Shown here one piece after another: positions 9,022-17,368 of a stretch of 64,000 bases of DNA; position 1 is the first letter of the stretch; every line of letters starts with the position of its first letter. The position numbers and the translations under genes were made by a program. Where the stretch lies: the NCBI GenBank assembly GCA_944387545.1, contig CALXFE010000001.1, positions 1 through 64,000 of the forward strand. The letters are read 5' to 3'. The DNA is from an uncultured Clostridia bacterium. Lineage in GTDB: Bacteria; Bacillota; Clostridia; TANB77; CAG-508. The notes beneath the pieces were generated by a model, which had not been told where the DNA came from, ran no database searches, and saw only the letters and a program-made list of their open reading frames with translations.

Positions 9022-9909
9022 TTACTTATTTCGATTTTGTATATAGTCAGCCAATTCTATTAGAAATTGAGCTTTTTCACCATATACTTTTAATTCTTCT
9101 TTTGCTTCTTTTGTTATTGTTTCTAATATTTTTTTTGCACCTGATAGTCCATATTGAGAAACATATGTACATTTTTCTAATATTTTATCATTTCCTACCG
9201 GTTTTCCTAAAATTTGTTCATTTCCCTCTTCTGATAAAATATCATCTTTTATTTGAAATGCCAAGCCGATTTTTTCTGCATATGTGGTTAATCTATCTAA
9301 ATCTTCTTTGGGTACATCTGCTAGTATAGCACCCATTCTAACACACAGTTTTAGTAATGCTCCTGTTTTATTTTTATGAATATATTTTAAATAATCTTCT
9401 GAAATCTTCTGACCTTCAAATTCTGTATCAACAAATTCACCAGCAATCATTCTATCAACTGCTTCTGAAAATTCTTCAAATAAGATTATCTTTTTTGATA
9501 TATCCTCTTTTTTTGAATTCTTCAAATCCTTGCTAATAACCATGTACGCATTATTTAGTAATGCATCTCCTGCTAATATGGCTGTAGCTTCATTAAATTG
9601 TTTATGATTCGTTGGTTTTCCATGCCTAAAATCATCATTATCAATTCCTGGTAAATCATCATGTATTAAAGAAAAATTATGTATCATTTCAATCGCTACT
9701 GCAAATGGCATACATGTTTCTATATCTTCTTTAAATAGCTGATATGTTGCCAGAACTAAAATTGGTCTTAACCTTTTTCCTCCTGCCATTAGACTATATT
9801 CCATGGACTTGTTTAATATTTCTTCTGGACATTTTTCTTTTCTTACATATCTTACTAATTCTTCATCTATTTGTTTTTGATACATTTTCAGTTTTTCTTT
9901 AAAATCCAT
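9022..9909 (-). CDS. ispA: Farnesyl/geranyl diphosphate synthase
   Basis: Short-chain trans-prenyltransferase that supplies UppS and quinone precursors. 295 residues with GGKRLRPILV, the first Asp-rich motif DDLPGIDNDD followed by RHGKPTNHK, and the second Asp-rich motif KDDILS. The start at 9909 (MDFKEKL) has a GAAAGG ribosome binding site ten bases upstream; a longer frame to 9960 lacks one. Placing ispA between frr and uppS is unusual, since it normally sits beside xseB and dxs. Confidence 0.92.
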   Translation of the reverse strand: MDFKEKLKMYQKQIDEELVRYVRKEKCPEEILNKSMEYSLMAGGKRLRPILVLATYQLFKEDIETCMPFAVAIEMIHNFSLIHDDLPGIDNDDFRHGKPTNHKQFNEATAILAGDALLNNAYMVISKDLKNSKKEDISKKIILFEEFSEAVDRMIAGEFVDTEFEGQKISEDYLKYIHKNKTGALLKLCVRMGAILADVPKEDLDRLTTYAEKIGLAFQIKDDILSEEGNEQILGKPVGNDKILEKCTYVSQYGLSGAKKILETITKEAKEELKVYGEKAQFLIELADYIQNRNK

Positions 9910-9982
9910 ACTGATTCGACCTTTCCTAAGTACATAAATTGAATCTATTCTATTCGTCACTTGTGTTTATCCTATTATACAC

Positions 9983-10531
9983 TTACACACTCATGATTTC
10001 TTTTTCTTTTTTGCCTAATATTTCATCAATTTCTTCTACACTTTTATCTGTCATTTTTTGTATTTCGTTTTCAGCATTCTTTAACTCGTCTTCTGTTAAA
10101 AGCCCTTCTTTTTGTTCTGCTTTTGCTTCTTCAATACCATCTCTTCTTACTGCTCTTATAGCAACTTTAGCTTCTTCTGCCATTTTCTTTACATCTTTTA
10201 CTAATTCTTTTCTTCTCTCTTCATTTAATTCAGGAAAAGCTAGTCTTATGACTTTTCCGTCATTATTTGGATTAATTCCAATATCTGAAGCTAATATAGC
10301 TTTTTCAATTTCTTTTAAAATACTTAAATCCCATGGTTGTATCACGATTAGTCTAGCTTCTGGAACAGATATTCCAGCTACTTGATTAATTGGTGTTGGT
10401 GTTCCATAATAATCTATTTTTATTTTATTTAATATGGCAGGATTTGCTCTCCCTGCTCTTACTTCTGCTAATTTTTGAGTAAAATTATTAATTGTTTTTT
10501 CCATTCTTTCTTTTAAATTTTCATAATCCAT
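9983..10531 (-). CDS. frr: Ribosome recycling factor
   Basis: With EF-G, splits the post-termination ribosome. 182 residues, the standard length, with RAGRANPAILNKI and the helical-bundle core ending EIDEILGKKEKEIM. AAGGAGA lies before the ATG, two bases after the stop codon of the gene at 10534. Confidence 0.96.
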   Translation of the reverse strand: MDYENLKERMEKTINNFTQKLAEVRAGRANPAILNKIKIDYYGTPTPINQVAGISVPEARLIVIQPWDLSILKEIEKAILASDIGINPNNDGKVIRLAFPELNEERRKELVKDVKKMAEEAKVAIRAVRRDGIEEAKAEQKEGLLTEDELKNAENEIQKMTDKSVEEIDEILGKKEKEIMSV

Positions 10532-10533
10532 AG

Positions 10534-11259
10534 TTATCTCTCCTTTTCGATATTTGTTTTATCTTTTAATAAGATTTTATCATTTTTCTCTAATATTTCT
10601 CGCCCTTTTATACCTTTATCTATTTTAGAAATCATATAGGTATTTGCCATCATCGTGACAACATATAATATAAATACGAGATATACCCTTATCTTAAAAT
10701 ATGTAAATTGTGATATGTTTTCTTCTATAAATATTTCCCTTTCTGTTTTTGTTTTTACTTCTTGTGCTAATAAAGTTTTCCATACATCTACATATTCTGT
10801 ATTTGTTTTATTTTCTATTTTGGTATCATAAAGTTCACCAAAATATGCTTCATTGTTATATGTATTATCCATAATAGCTTCCATATAGAAAAATAGAATT
10901 AAACAAATGATATTAAAGAATAATAGGATTTTTAATAAATTGCTTAACATCTTTTTTTCTTTAATTATTATATTAAATGCTATAATCAAAATTGTAATTA
11001 TACTTAATATAATTATCATTCCATAGGTAAATGTTCTTTTTATTTCTTCCAAAAAGTCAATTATATTTGGTTTATAGAAAAATACTAAAAATATCAAAAT
11101 CAATAATACTACACCGATTATAATGGACATATTAATGATTTGACCTTTTATATACTCCTGTTTCTTTTGTTCCTTTTTCTTTTTCTTCCTATACTCTTTT
11201 TCGCCACTTTTCATATCTAGAAAATGGCTTCTTTCATACAAATCCCTATCCTCTTTCAT
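10534..11259 (-). CDS. Four-helix membrane protein, unknown function
   Basis: I do not recognise a family. 241 residues: a very basic, Lys/Glu-rich N-terminus (about 1-38), two hydrophobic helices (about 42-62 and 76-98), a third (about 108-126), an extracytoplasmic acidic loop (about 127-180) and a fourth helix (about 188-208), then a charged tail. It is transcribed between pyrH and frr with two-base spacing to frr, a place where Firmicutes normally have no gene. Function cannot be given from sequence. Confidence 0.65.
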   Translation of the reverse strand: MKEDRDLYERSHFLDMKSGEKEYRKKKKKEQKKQEYIKGQIINMSIIIGVVLLILIFLVFFYKPNIIDFLEEIKRTFTYGMIIILSIITILIIAFNIIIKEKKMLSNLLKILLFFNIICLILFFYMEAIMDNTYNNEAYFGELYDTKIENKTNTEYVDVWKTLLAQEVKTKTEREIFIEENISQFTYFKIRVYLVFILYVVTMMANTYMISKIDKGIKGREILEKNDKILLKDKTNIEKER

Positions 11260-11286
11260 TTTTCCTCTTACATTAAAAATTTTATC

Positions 11287-12003
11287 TTATGAAACGATGG
11301 TTCCTATCTTTTCGCCCTTTACGGCTTTTACAATATTTTCTGGATCTGCTATTCCAAATACTAATAATGGAATATTATTATCTCTACACATAGCTGTTGC
11401 TGTTGAATCCATTACTTTTAAATCTTTATTTAATACATCTAAGTATGATATTTCTTCAAATTTAATAGCATCTGGTTGTACTTTTGGATCTGCAGAATAT
11501 ACAGCATCAATTGCTTTTCCTAATAGGATAATATCTGCTTTAATTTCTGTTGCTCTTAGTACTGCTGCTGTATCTGTTGTAAAATATGGATGTCCTGTAC
11601 CACAGGCAAATATCACTACTCTTCCTCTATCTAAATGTTTTTCTGCTTTTCTTTGAATAAATGGTTCTGCTATTTCTCTCATTTCAATAGCTGTTTGTAC
11701 TCTTGAATGGATACCTCTTGCTTCTAAGGCATCTTGTAAAGCCAATCCGTTCATTGCTGTTGCTAACATTCCCATATAGTCTGCTGTTGTTCTTTCCATT
11801 TCATGTCCATTTCTTCCTCTCCAGAAATTTCCGCCTCCCACAACGATGGCTACTTGTACGCCCATTTCTACAACTTCTTTTATTTTATCACATATTTTTC
11901 CTACTGTTTTCGCATCTACACCTGTCTTTTGTTCTCCTGCTAATGCTTCTCCACTTAATTTTAATAGTATTCTTTTATATTTTGCCTCTGACAATTTTTT
12001 CAC
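11287..12003 (-). CDS. pyrH: UMP kinase
   Basis: Phosphorylates UMP to UDP in pyrimidine synthesis. 238 residues of the amino-acid kinase fold: [14 protein letters not shown] at the N-terminus, [11 protein letters not shown] near 56, and [20 protein letters not shown] near 132. It sits between tsf and frr, as in most Firmicutes. The 12004-12160 spacer holds the tsf terminator and no gene. Confidence 0.96.
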   Translation of the reverse strand: MKKLSEAKYKRILLKLSGEALAGEQKTGVDAKTVGKICDKIKEVVEMGVQVAIVVGGGNFWRGRNGHEMERTTADYMGMLATAMNGLALQDALEARGIHSRVQTAIEMREIAEPFIQRKAEKHLDRGRVVIFACGTGHPYFTTDTAAVLRATEIKADIILLGKAIDAVYSADPKVQPDAIKFEEISYLDVLNKDLKVMDSTATAMCRDNNIPLLVFGIADPENIVKAVKGEKIGTIVS

Positions 12004-12162
12004 TCTCCTTAATATATTTTATCAGAGATATTCTATCATATATTTAAAAAAAATACAGTATTTTTACTATTTTTTCTTAATTTTTTCTTAAAAATTCTAA
12101 GAAAAAGGGGGATAAGTGTTACCGAACTATTATTATAATACTATTCTTTGCTGTTACAATAA

Positions 12163-12197
12163 AAAATCAGCAGAAAATGTTATATTTTCTACTGACT
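12163..12197 (-). terminator. Terminator downstream of tsf
   Basis: On the minus strand the stem TCAGTAGAAAAT / ATTTTCTGCTGA is followed by a T run, 15-50 nt past the tsf stop codon. It separates rpsB-tsf from pyrH. Confidence 0.75.
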
Positions 12198-12211
12198 CAT
12201 TTTCATATTTT

Positions 12212-13090
12212 CTATTTTAATTGGTTCATAACCTCTTCTGCAAAGTTTTCTTCTTTTTTCTCGATTCCTTCACCTTTTTCAAATCTTGCAAATTCTACAA
12301 CTTCTCCATCTTTTTGTTTTAATAATTCAGATACTTTCATGCTTGAATCTTTAACAAATACTTGGTCTACTAAACAAATTTCTTCAAAGAATTTTCCAAT
12401 TCTTCCTTGTACAATTTTTTCTGCAATAGCTTCTGGTTTTCCTTCATTCATTGTTTGTACTTTTAAGATTTCTTTTTCTTTTTCTACTCTTTCTGCTGGA
12501 ACAGATTCTTCATTTAAGTATTCTGGTCTAGCTGCTGCAATTTGCATACATAAATCTTTTGCTAATTCTTTATCTCCTTTTGCCATATTGATTAAAACAG
12601 CAATTTTTCCATCTCCATGAATATATGATTCTAATAATCCTTTTGATTCAAATCTTGCAAATCTTCTAACGCTCAAATTTTCACCAATTGTTGCAATTTT
12701 ACCTACTAATGCTTCATTTACTGTTTTTCCTGCTTCAAATGTTGCTTCTTGATTTAATAGTTCTTCTACATCTTTTGGATTTTTTTCAACTACTTGTTTT
12801 GCTACATTCATAACAAATGTTTTAAATTCTTCGTTTTTAGCAACAAAGTCTGTTTCAGAGTTTACTTCTACAATTGCTCCTACTTTTCCATCTTCTGAGA
12901 TGTAGGCTTCTACTAACCCTTCAGCTGCAACTCTTCCAGATTTTTTAGCTGCTTTTGCAATTCCTCTTTCTCTTAATAATTCAATTGCTTTTTCCATATC
13001 TCCATCTGTTTCTGTTAAAACCTTTTTGCAGTCCATCATTCCTGCACCTGTTTTTTCTCTCAACTCTTTTACTAAGCTAGCTGTTACCAT
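12212..13090 (-). CDS. tsf: Elongation factor Ts
   Basis: Nucleotide-exchange factor for EF-Tu. 292 residues with the N-terminal LVKELREKTGAGMMDCKKVL signature and the core SETDFVAKNEEF near 80. A strong ribosome binding site (AAAGGAGG) precedes the start. It follows rpsB after a 71-nt spacer that contains a hairpin. Confidence 0.96.
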   Translation of the reverse strand: MVTASLVKELREKTGAGMMDCKKVLTETDGDMEKAIELLRERGIAKAAKKSGRVAAEGLVEAYISEDGKVGAIVEVNSETDFVAKNEEFKTFVMNVAKQVVEKNPKDVEELLNQEATFEAGKTVNEALVGKIATIGENLSVRRFARFESKGLLESYIHGDGKIAVLINMAKGDKELAKDLCMQIAAARPEYLNEESVPAERVEKEKEILKVQTMNEGKPEAIAEKIVQGRIGKFFEEICLVDQVFVKDSSMKVSELLKQKDGEVVEFARFEKGEGIEKKEENFAEEVMNQLK

Positions 13091-13116
13091 TATAAATTCC
13101 TCCTTTTATATATTTA

Positions 13117-13146
13117 AAAGAGTAGAGCAGAAAAGCTCTACTCTTC
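13117..13146 (-). other. Intercistronic hairpin between rpsB and tsf
   Basis: Ten-bp stem agagtagagc / gctctactct with a short loop, followed on the minus strand by TTTT. It resembles a weak terminator and could lower tsf expression relative to rpsB or protect the rpsB 3 prime end. Confidence 0.55.
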
Positions 13147-13161
13147 TTTTATTAAAAACGA

Positions 13162-13953
13162 TTATTCTTCAACTTCTTTATTTTCTTCTTCGTTTGCTAC
13201 CACTTGTTCCATACTTGTAGCTTCTTCGCTTTCCACTTCTTCTTGTTGTTCTTCTACTGCTTCGAAGCTTTCTCCTTGTTTACCTTCAATAACTGCATTT
13301 GCCATAACATCAGCAATTAATTTTACTGCTCTTATCGCATCATCATTACCTGGAATTGGGTAATCTAATTCTTCTGGATTACAGTTTGTATCCACTAATC
13401 CGATTACAGGTATGTTTAATTTTTTAGCTTCTAAGATAGCGATTCTTTCTTTTTTAGGATCTACTAAGAAAATAACACCTGGTAGTTTGTCCATTTCTTT
13501 AATTCCACCTAAGTTTCTTTCTAGTTTTTCCATTTCTTTCTTTAATAGAATAACTTCTTTTTTAGGTAATACTTCAAATGTACCATCTTGTTCCATTGCC
13601 TCTAAGTCTTTTAATCTTTGAATTCTTTTTTGAATTGTATCAAAGTTTGTTAACATTCCACCTAACCATCTTTGATCAACATAGTACATTCCGCATTTTA
13701 ATGCTGCTTCTTTTACACACTCTTGTGCTTGTTTTTTTGTTCCTACAAATAGAACTGTTTTTCCTTCCTCAACTTGTTCTTTTAAGAAAGCATATGCTTC
13801 ATCAAGTTTTTTAGAAGTTTTTTGTAAATCGATGATGTGAATTCCATTTCTAGCTTGGAATATGTATTCCGCCATTTTAGGATCCCATCTTCTTGTTTGA
13901 TGTCCAAAGTGAACACCTGCTTCAAGTAATTGTTTCATTGCAACTACTGCCAT
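13162..13953 (-). CDS. rpsB: 30S ribosomal protein S2
   Basis: Binds the small-subunit head and helps hold S1 and mRNA. 263 residues with [21 protein letters not shown] at the N-terminus and [26 protein letters not shown] and [10 protein letters not shown] further on. The C-terminal 40 residues form a Glu-rich tail longer than usual. Start at 13953 chosen by GGGAGG just upstream. A perfect promoter and a structured leader precede it. Confidence 0.96.
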   Translation of the reverse strand: MAVVAMKQLLEAGVHFGHQTRRWDPKMAEYIFQARNGIHIIDLQKTSKKLDEAYAFLKEQVEEGKTVLFVGTKKQAQECVKEAALKCGMYYVDQRWLGGMLTNFDTIQKRIQRLKDLEAMEQDGTFEVLPKKEVILLKKEMEKLERNLGGIKEMDKLPGVIFLVDPKKERIAILEAKKLNIPVIGLVDTNCNPEELDYPIPGNDDAIRAVKLIADVMANAVIEGKQGESFEAVEEQQEEVESEEATSMEQVVANEEENKEVEE

Positions 13954-13983
13954 TTTTAATTCCTCCCTTTTTGTTATTTCTTC

Positions 13984-14045
13984 CATAAAGTTCTTTGTTT
14001 CTCAGGACCAATGAGATTGGCACACCCTTAAAAACTCACTTTATG
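13984..14045 (-). promoter_or_regulatory. Structured 5 prime leader of rpsB (candidate S2 autoregulation site)
   Basis: An 8-bp perfect stem (14038-14045 with 13984-13991) encloses a loop holding a second hairpin, CCAAT-CTC-ATTGG (14008-14020), and a GGGTGTG stretch. The structure sits between the promoter and the rpsB ribosome binding site. Ribosomal S2 is known to autoregulate in other bacteria; that this element binds S2 is inference. Confidence 0.5.
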
Positions 14046-14062
14046 TGTTTAATACGCTAACT

Positions 14063-14091
14063 ATTATACCAAGTTTTGGCATAAAAATCAA
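14063..14091 (-). promoter_or_regulatory. Sigma-A promoter of rpsB-tsf
   Basis: TTGATT (14086-14091), exactly 17 bp, then perfect TATAAT (14063-14068) on the minus strand. The transcript would begin just before the leader stem. Confidence 0.85.
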
Positions 14092-14101
14092 GTGTTTTCA
14101 A

Positions 14102-14147
14102 TAAAAAAATGTCCTATTGGGGACGTTTCTGTTTGGGACATTTTTTA
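14102..14147. repeat. REP-like palindrome, copy before rpsB
   Basis: Arms aaaaaatgtcc / ggacatttttt enclose TATTGGGGACGT. It has the same words as the copies at 7437 and 56468. It lies downstream of the gene at 14226 and upstream of the rpsB promoter, so it may act as a terminator. A second inverted pair, ggacagtt / aactgtcc, spans 14163-14212. Confidence 0.55.
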
Positions 14148-14225
14148 TTAAAAAAAACAATAGGACAGTTCATAGATAGTTTCAAATATCAAGCAGTGGT
14201 AACTGTCCATATAAATTCTTAAATT

Positions 14226-14576
14226 TTATCCTTCATCTATATTATCCATCAAATCTCTTGCTTCTTTCCAACTTAATACCTTTAAACATTCATATTCTTT
14301 TGACAATTTTTTAGATATTTCTTTTGTCTTATCTGTTGATTCTAAATCTGCCACAATGATATTTTTGAAATATGATTCTCTACCATATAATATTTTAAAT
14401 AGAATCGATCTTAAAAATCCTTCTATGATATCTTCTTGATTTTTCACACCAATAATTAGATAGATACCTTTGCTTTTAAATCTTGTATATGTATTTATAT
14501 ATATGATATTTTTTATAATTTCATATAAACCATATAAGGCTAATGTCCAGAAGATTGTATTTAATATAAATTCCAT
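14226..14576 (-). CDS. Small membrane-tethered protein resembling a glycosyltransferase N-terminus
   Basis: 116 residues. A hydrophobic N-terminal helix (1-27) precedes a segment with a beta-alpha pattern, IGVKNQEDIIEGFLRS then NIIVADLESTDKTKEISKK, which looks like the first half of a family 2 (GT-A) nucleotide-sugar fold (an ADLESTDKT strand in place of the usual DDGSTD). It is far too short for a whole enzyme and ends cleanly, so it is either a remnant or an independent small domain. Conservative call: hypothetical protein. Confidence 0.5.
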   Translation of the reverse strand: MEFILNTIFWTLALYGLYEIIKNIIYINTYTRFKSKGIYLIIGVKNQEDIIEGFLRSILFKILYGRESYFKNIIVADLESTDKTKEISKKLSKEYECLKVLSWKEARDLMDNIDEG

Positions 14577-14637
14577 ATGATTGCCTCCTATGGTTTATTA
14601 TATGTTCTATCTATATATTCGTTACTCAACATTTATG

Positions 14638-14692
14638 TATAAAAGCAAAAAATTAATCCTTTTCCAATCTTATTGGACTAGGATTAATTTTT
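14638..14692 (-). repeat. Left copy of a 55-bp terminator direct repeat
   Basis: Contains the terminator arms TAATCCTTTTCCAAT and ATTGGACTAGGATTA followed by T runs. It is nearly identical to 16652-16706. The two copies bracket the prepilin-like gene and its XRE regulator. Here it terminates the prepilin-like gene. Confidence 0.75.
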
Positions 14693-14698
14693 CATTTT

Positions 14699-16294
14699 TT
14701 AAACTCTGTCTACCATTATTTGATTAATCGTACTACTATTTAATTCAATTCGTATTTTTATTTTATTACTTTTTTCAGATAATTGAATTTCCTTTCCTGC
14801 ATCCAATCCACTATGATCTGTTATTTCTTTCCAATTTTCTGAAGCATCTAATATCCATACTTTATAATCATCTTTATCAGATTGAATAAAAAGTTTTATT
14901 TTATCCATTTCATCATATAAATTAATGCTTTCTGTCTCTATTACTTTCTTTATTGGGTCATATGTACTTTTTATAGCATTATTGCGGAATTTATAACTAT
15001 AATATTGATTCGCTTCTCTTTGTTTTGTGTACCAAAATCCATCCTTTACCCCATCTTCTGGATAAGAATCTAGTAATAAAACATCAGTTAGATAACTACC
15101 TTTTGTTTGAGTTGTCTCTGGAATTGCTTGTTTAGTTCTTTGATATTTTGGTGATCCATATTTAGATGAAGTTGTCCAATATTCTGTTAGTATATTTACA
15201 TTTGTGGAAGAAGCAACACTTGTTGATGATAATGGTCCATAACGATGCACATTGTCATATGGATTAAAATTAGCTAAACCACTAACTGTAAATACACCTG
15301 TAGAACTGTTAAATGTATAACTTTTATATCCTCTAGTATTGCTAACTGCTTGAAAGTTACTAGATTGCCATGCAGTCCACGGTCCTTCCGTATATGTAGT
15401 TGTAGTGTTGACATTATATTTATCATATATATAATAACCATCTAATTTATTTGTTTTTGATTGTCCCCAGATAGTCCAAGAATCATTAGCTTCATTTTTT
15501 TCTGAAGCAAGCATGTTAACATTATATCCCAGTTGACTTGCTTGATTTAAAATATTGGTTTCTTCCTCTGTTTGTTCTTCCTTTACAGTTTCATAAATTT
15601 GCTCAACATTTTGATAATCTATGCTTGCTTCATAGCGCTCATTAAATAGAGCTAATTCTGTAATTTGCACTTCATGACTACTTTTTCTACCATTTCCTGC
15701 TTCAATAACAAAAACATATCTTCCATTATACTTAACAGGATATTCTATAGAAACTTCTTTTTCCTGATTTTCATACTTTACAACTGTATTATCTGGATTT
15801 GTAATTTGCAAGATACCTTGAGAATCATTAATAGATGCATGTAATATAATTTTTCCTTCGTTTTGTTCTTTTATAAATTCGTGTGTAGCAGAAGGTCTCT
15901 CTCCTGTAATTTTATTTTTCTCTAAAATCATCAAATCCTTTGCTCTAACCAAAAATTCATAATCATCAATTTCAATCCAATATGTTCCATCATAGTTATC
16001 AAATATATCTTGAATTTCATTTGATTGTTTTTTCTCTAAAAAATAATCGTAAAATGAAATAAAATCACTTGTTATCCTCATTTTATATTCTTGTAACAAT
16101 AATATTAGCTTTTCTTGTGCATTTGCAAAATCTGTGGCTTCTCTTGAATCTTCTGCCTTTTTTACAAGTCCATTTTCTCCAACTAAAGAATTTATTGCTA
16201 CTCCTGCTAATATTAAAAGTACAATAATTGTTATGACTAGTGCTATTAATGTAATACCTTCTTTATTCTCTAATTTTTTCTTTTGCTTTTCCAT
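14699..16294 (-). CDS. Large prepilin-like surface protein
   Basis: 531 residues. The N-terminus KEGITLIALVITIIVLLILA is a type IV prepilin leader: short basic stretch, Gly cleavage site near residue 13, then a 20-residue hydrophobic helix. It lacks the usual Glu at mature position 5. Helix and a coiled segment are followed by a large extracellular part with Trp/Tyr-rich stretches (WTIWGQS near 278, GPWTAWQSS near 308) and no family I recognise. Strong ribosome binding site (AAGGGGG). Likely exported by a type IV pilus or pseudopilus machinery not encoded here. Faces an XRE regulator across paired palindromes; downstream terminator repeat. Confidence 0.72.
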   Translation of the reverse strand: MEKQKKKLENKEGITLIALVITIIVLLILAGVAINSLVGENGLVKKAEDSREATDFANAQEKLILLLQEYKMRITSDFISFYDYFLEKKQSNEIQDIFDNYDGTYWIEIDDYEFLVRAKDLMILEKNKITGERPSATHEFIKEQNEGKIILHASINDSQGILQITNPDNTVVKYENQEKEVSIEYPVKYNGRYVFVIEAGNGRKSSHEVQITELALFNERYEASIDYQNVEQIYETVKEEQTEEETNILNQASQLGYNVNMLASEKNEANDSWTIWGQSKTNKLDGYYIYDKYNVNTTTTYTEGPWTAWQSSNFQAVSNTRGYKSYTFNSSTGVFTVSGLANFNPYDNVHRYGPLSSTSVASSTNVNILTEYWTTSSKYGSPKYQRTKQAIPETTQTKGSYLTDVLLLDSYPEDGVKDGFWYTKQREANQYYSYKFRNNAIKSTYDPIKKVIETESINLYDEMDKIKLFIQSDKDDYKVWILDASENWKEITDHSGLDAGKEIQLSEKSNKIKIRIELNSSTINQIMVDRV

Positions 16295-16319
16295 TTAAAA
16301 TCCCCCTTATTTTTTAATT

Positions 16320-16336
16320 TGTTCTATTATAGAACA
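16320..16336. promoter_or_regulatory. Operator-like palindrome 1 (TGTTC-N7-GAACA)
   Basis: Perfect 17-bp palindrome TGTTCTATTATAGAACA. On the minus strand it covers the likely start region of the prepilin-like gene (TTGATT 16360-16365, TAATAT 16337-16342) and itself contains TATAAT. Its partner at 16373 has the same half-sites and spacing. Confidence 0.65.
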
Positions 16337-16372
16337 ATATTATCATATTTTTATACTAAAATCAATAAAAAT

Positions 16373-16389
16373 TGTTCTTTTTTGGAACA
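16373..16389. promoter_or_regulatory. Operator-like palindrome 2 (TGTTC-N7-GAACA)
   Basis: TGTTC, seven bases, GAACA, the same half-sites as 16320-16336. The centres are 53 bp apart, about five helical turns, so two dimers could bind the same face. It sits just before the XRE gene and could mediate its autoregulation. Confidence 0.65.
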
Positions 16390-16407
16390 ATATTATTGAG
16401 GTGTCAA

Positions 16408-16656
16408 ATGAGGAAGAATAATGATTATAACAATTCCTATAATATAATTGGAAATCGAATAAAAAGTATTAGATTAAGTCAGAAAATTACACAAGAAGAT
16501 TTATGTGCTAGAATGCAGATTTTAGGATTTCAAATTAGTCGTTCTGATATTTCCAAATTAGAAAATGGAAAAAAATTGATTACTGATTTTGAAATTATTG
16601 GATTTTCAAAAGCATTAAAAGTTAATATTTTAGATTTATTTCAAGATTATATATAA
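16408..16656 (+). CDS. Small XRE-family regulator
   Basis: 82 residues, essentially one helix-turn-helix domain: IGNRIKSIRLSQKITQEDLCARM, then ISRSDISKLENGKKLITDFE. Start at 16408 chosen by GAGGTG upstream. It is divergent from the prepilin-like gene, and the 113-bp gap holds two identical-spacing palindromes, so it probably represses or switches that gene and itself. Ends in a shared bidirectional terminator with rplQ. Confidence 0.82.
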   Translation: MRKNNDYNNSYNIIGNRIKSIRLSQKITQEDLCARMQILGFQISRSDISKLENGKKLITDFEIIGFSKALKVNILDLFQDYI

Positions 16657-16706
16657 AAGCAAAAAAATAATCCTTTTCCAATCTATTGGACTAGGATTAA
16701 TTTTTT
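16652..16706. terminator. Right copy of the 55-bp repeat; bidirectional terminator
   Basis: Arms AATCCTTTTCCAAT and ATTGGACTAGGATT, with A run and T run on either side. It ends both the XRE gene (plus) and rplQ (minus). Nearly identical to 14638-14692. Confidence 0.8.
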
Positions 16707-16713
16707 ATGTTCA

Positions 16714-17250
16714 TTATATTAATTGTAATATAGCAACTTCTGCTCCGTCTCCTCTTCTAGGACCTACTCTTACTATTCTAGTATATCCTCCTACATTTTT
16801 ACCTGCATATTTTGGAGCAATCTCATTAAATAGTTTTGCTGGTAAATCTACATTATTACCTTCACTATCTGTTACTTTATTAATTTTTCTCATAATTTTT
16901 CTTCTAGCATTTAATCTTGATGGCATATCTTTTTGTCTTTTTTCAGTTGTTTCTTCTTTAACAACTTTTAAGTATTCTTTACCATTTTTGCTTTTTACAA
17001 GTTCAGTTACTTTATTACCTTTAGCATCTAATTTTGCTTTTACAACTTTAACATCCACTTCTTCAAAGTTATCTTTTTCTTTGATTGCTAATGAAATAAG
17101 ACTATCAGCAATTGCTTTTACTTCTTTTGCTCTTGCTAAAGTGGTTTCAACTTTTCCATGCATAATTAAATCTGTTGTTAAAGTCTTTAACATTGCCATT
17201 CTGATATCTGTTGTTCTACCTAATTTTCTATTTGTAGCCACTTTTTTCAC
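16714..17250 (-). CDS. rplQ: 50S ribosomal protein L17 with an insertion
   Basis: 178 residues, against about 120 in Bacillus. N-terminal block NRKLGRTTDIRMAMLKTLTT and C-terminal block LFNEIAPKYAGKNVGGYTRI with VGPRRGDGAEVAILQLI are standard. Between them, about residues 62-110 form a Lys/Glu-rich insert (VDVKVVKAKLDAKGNKV). Last gene of the alpha operon, after rpoA, ending in a terminator. Confidence 0.94.
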   Translation of the reverse strand: MKKVATNRKLGRTTDIRMAMLKTLTTDLIMHGKVETTLARAKEVKAIADSLISLAIKEKDNFEEVDVKVVKAKLDAKGNKVTELVKSKNGKEYLKVVKEETTEKRQKDMPSRLNARRKIMRKINKVTDSEGNNVDLPAKLFNEIAPKYAGKNVGGYTRIVRVGPRRGDGAEVAILQLI

Positions 17251-17368
17251 CTTCCTTTAACTAATTGTCAGGGTATACATCTTTCCTAAGGGTATTCCTA
17301 TAGGGACAAAATATGTCCCTCCCCGTATGAATGTATGTTGACCCTTCTCGAATTTTTTCTATTTATCT

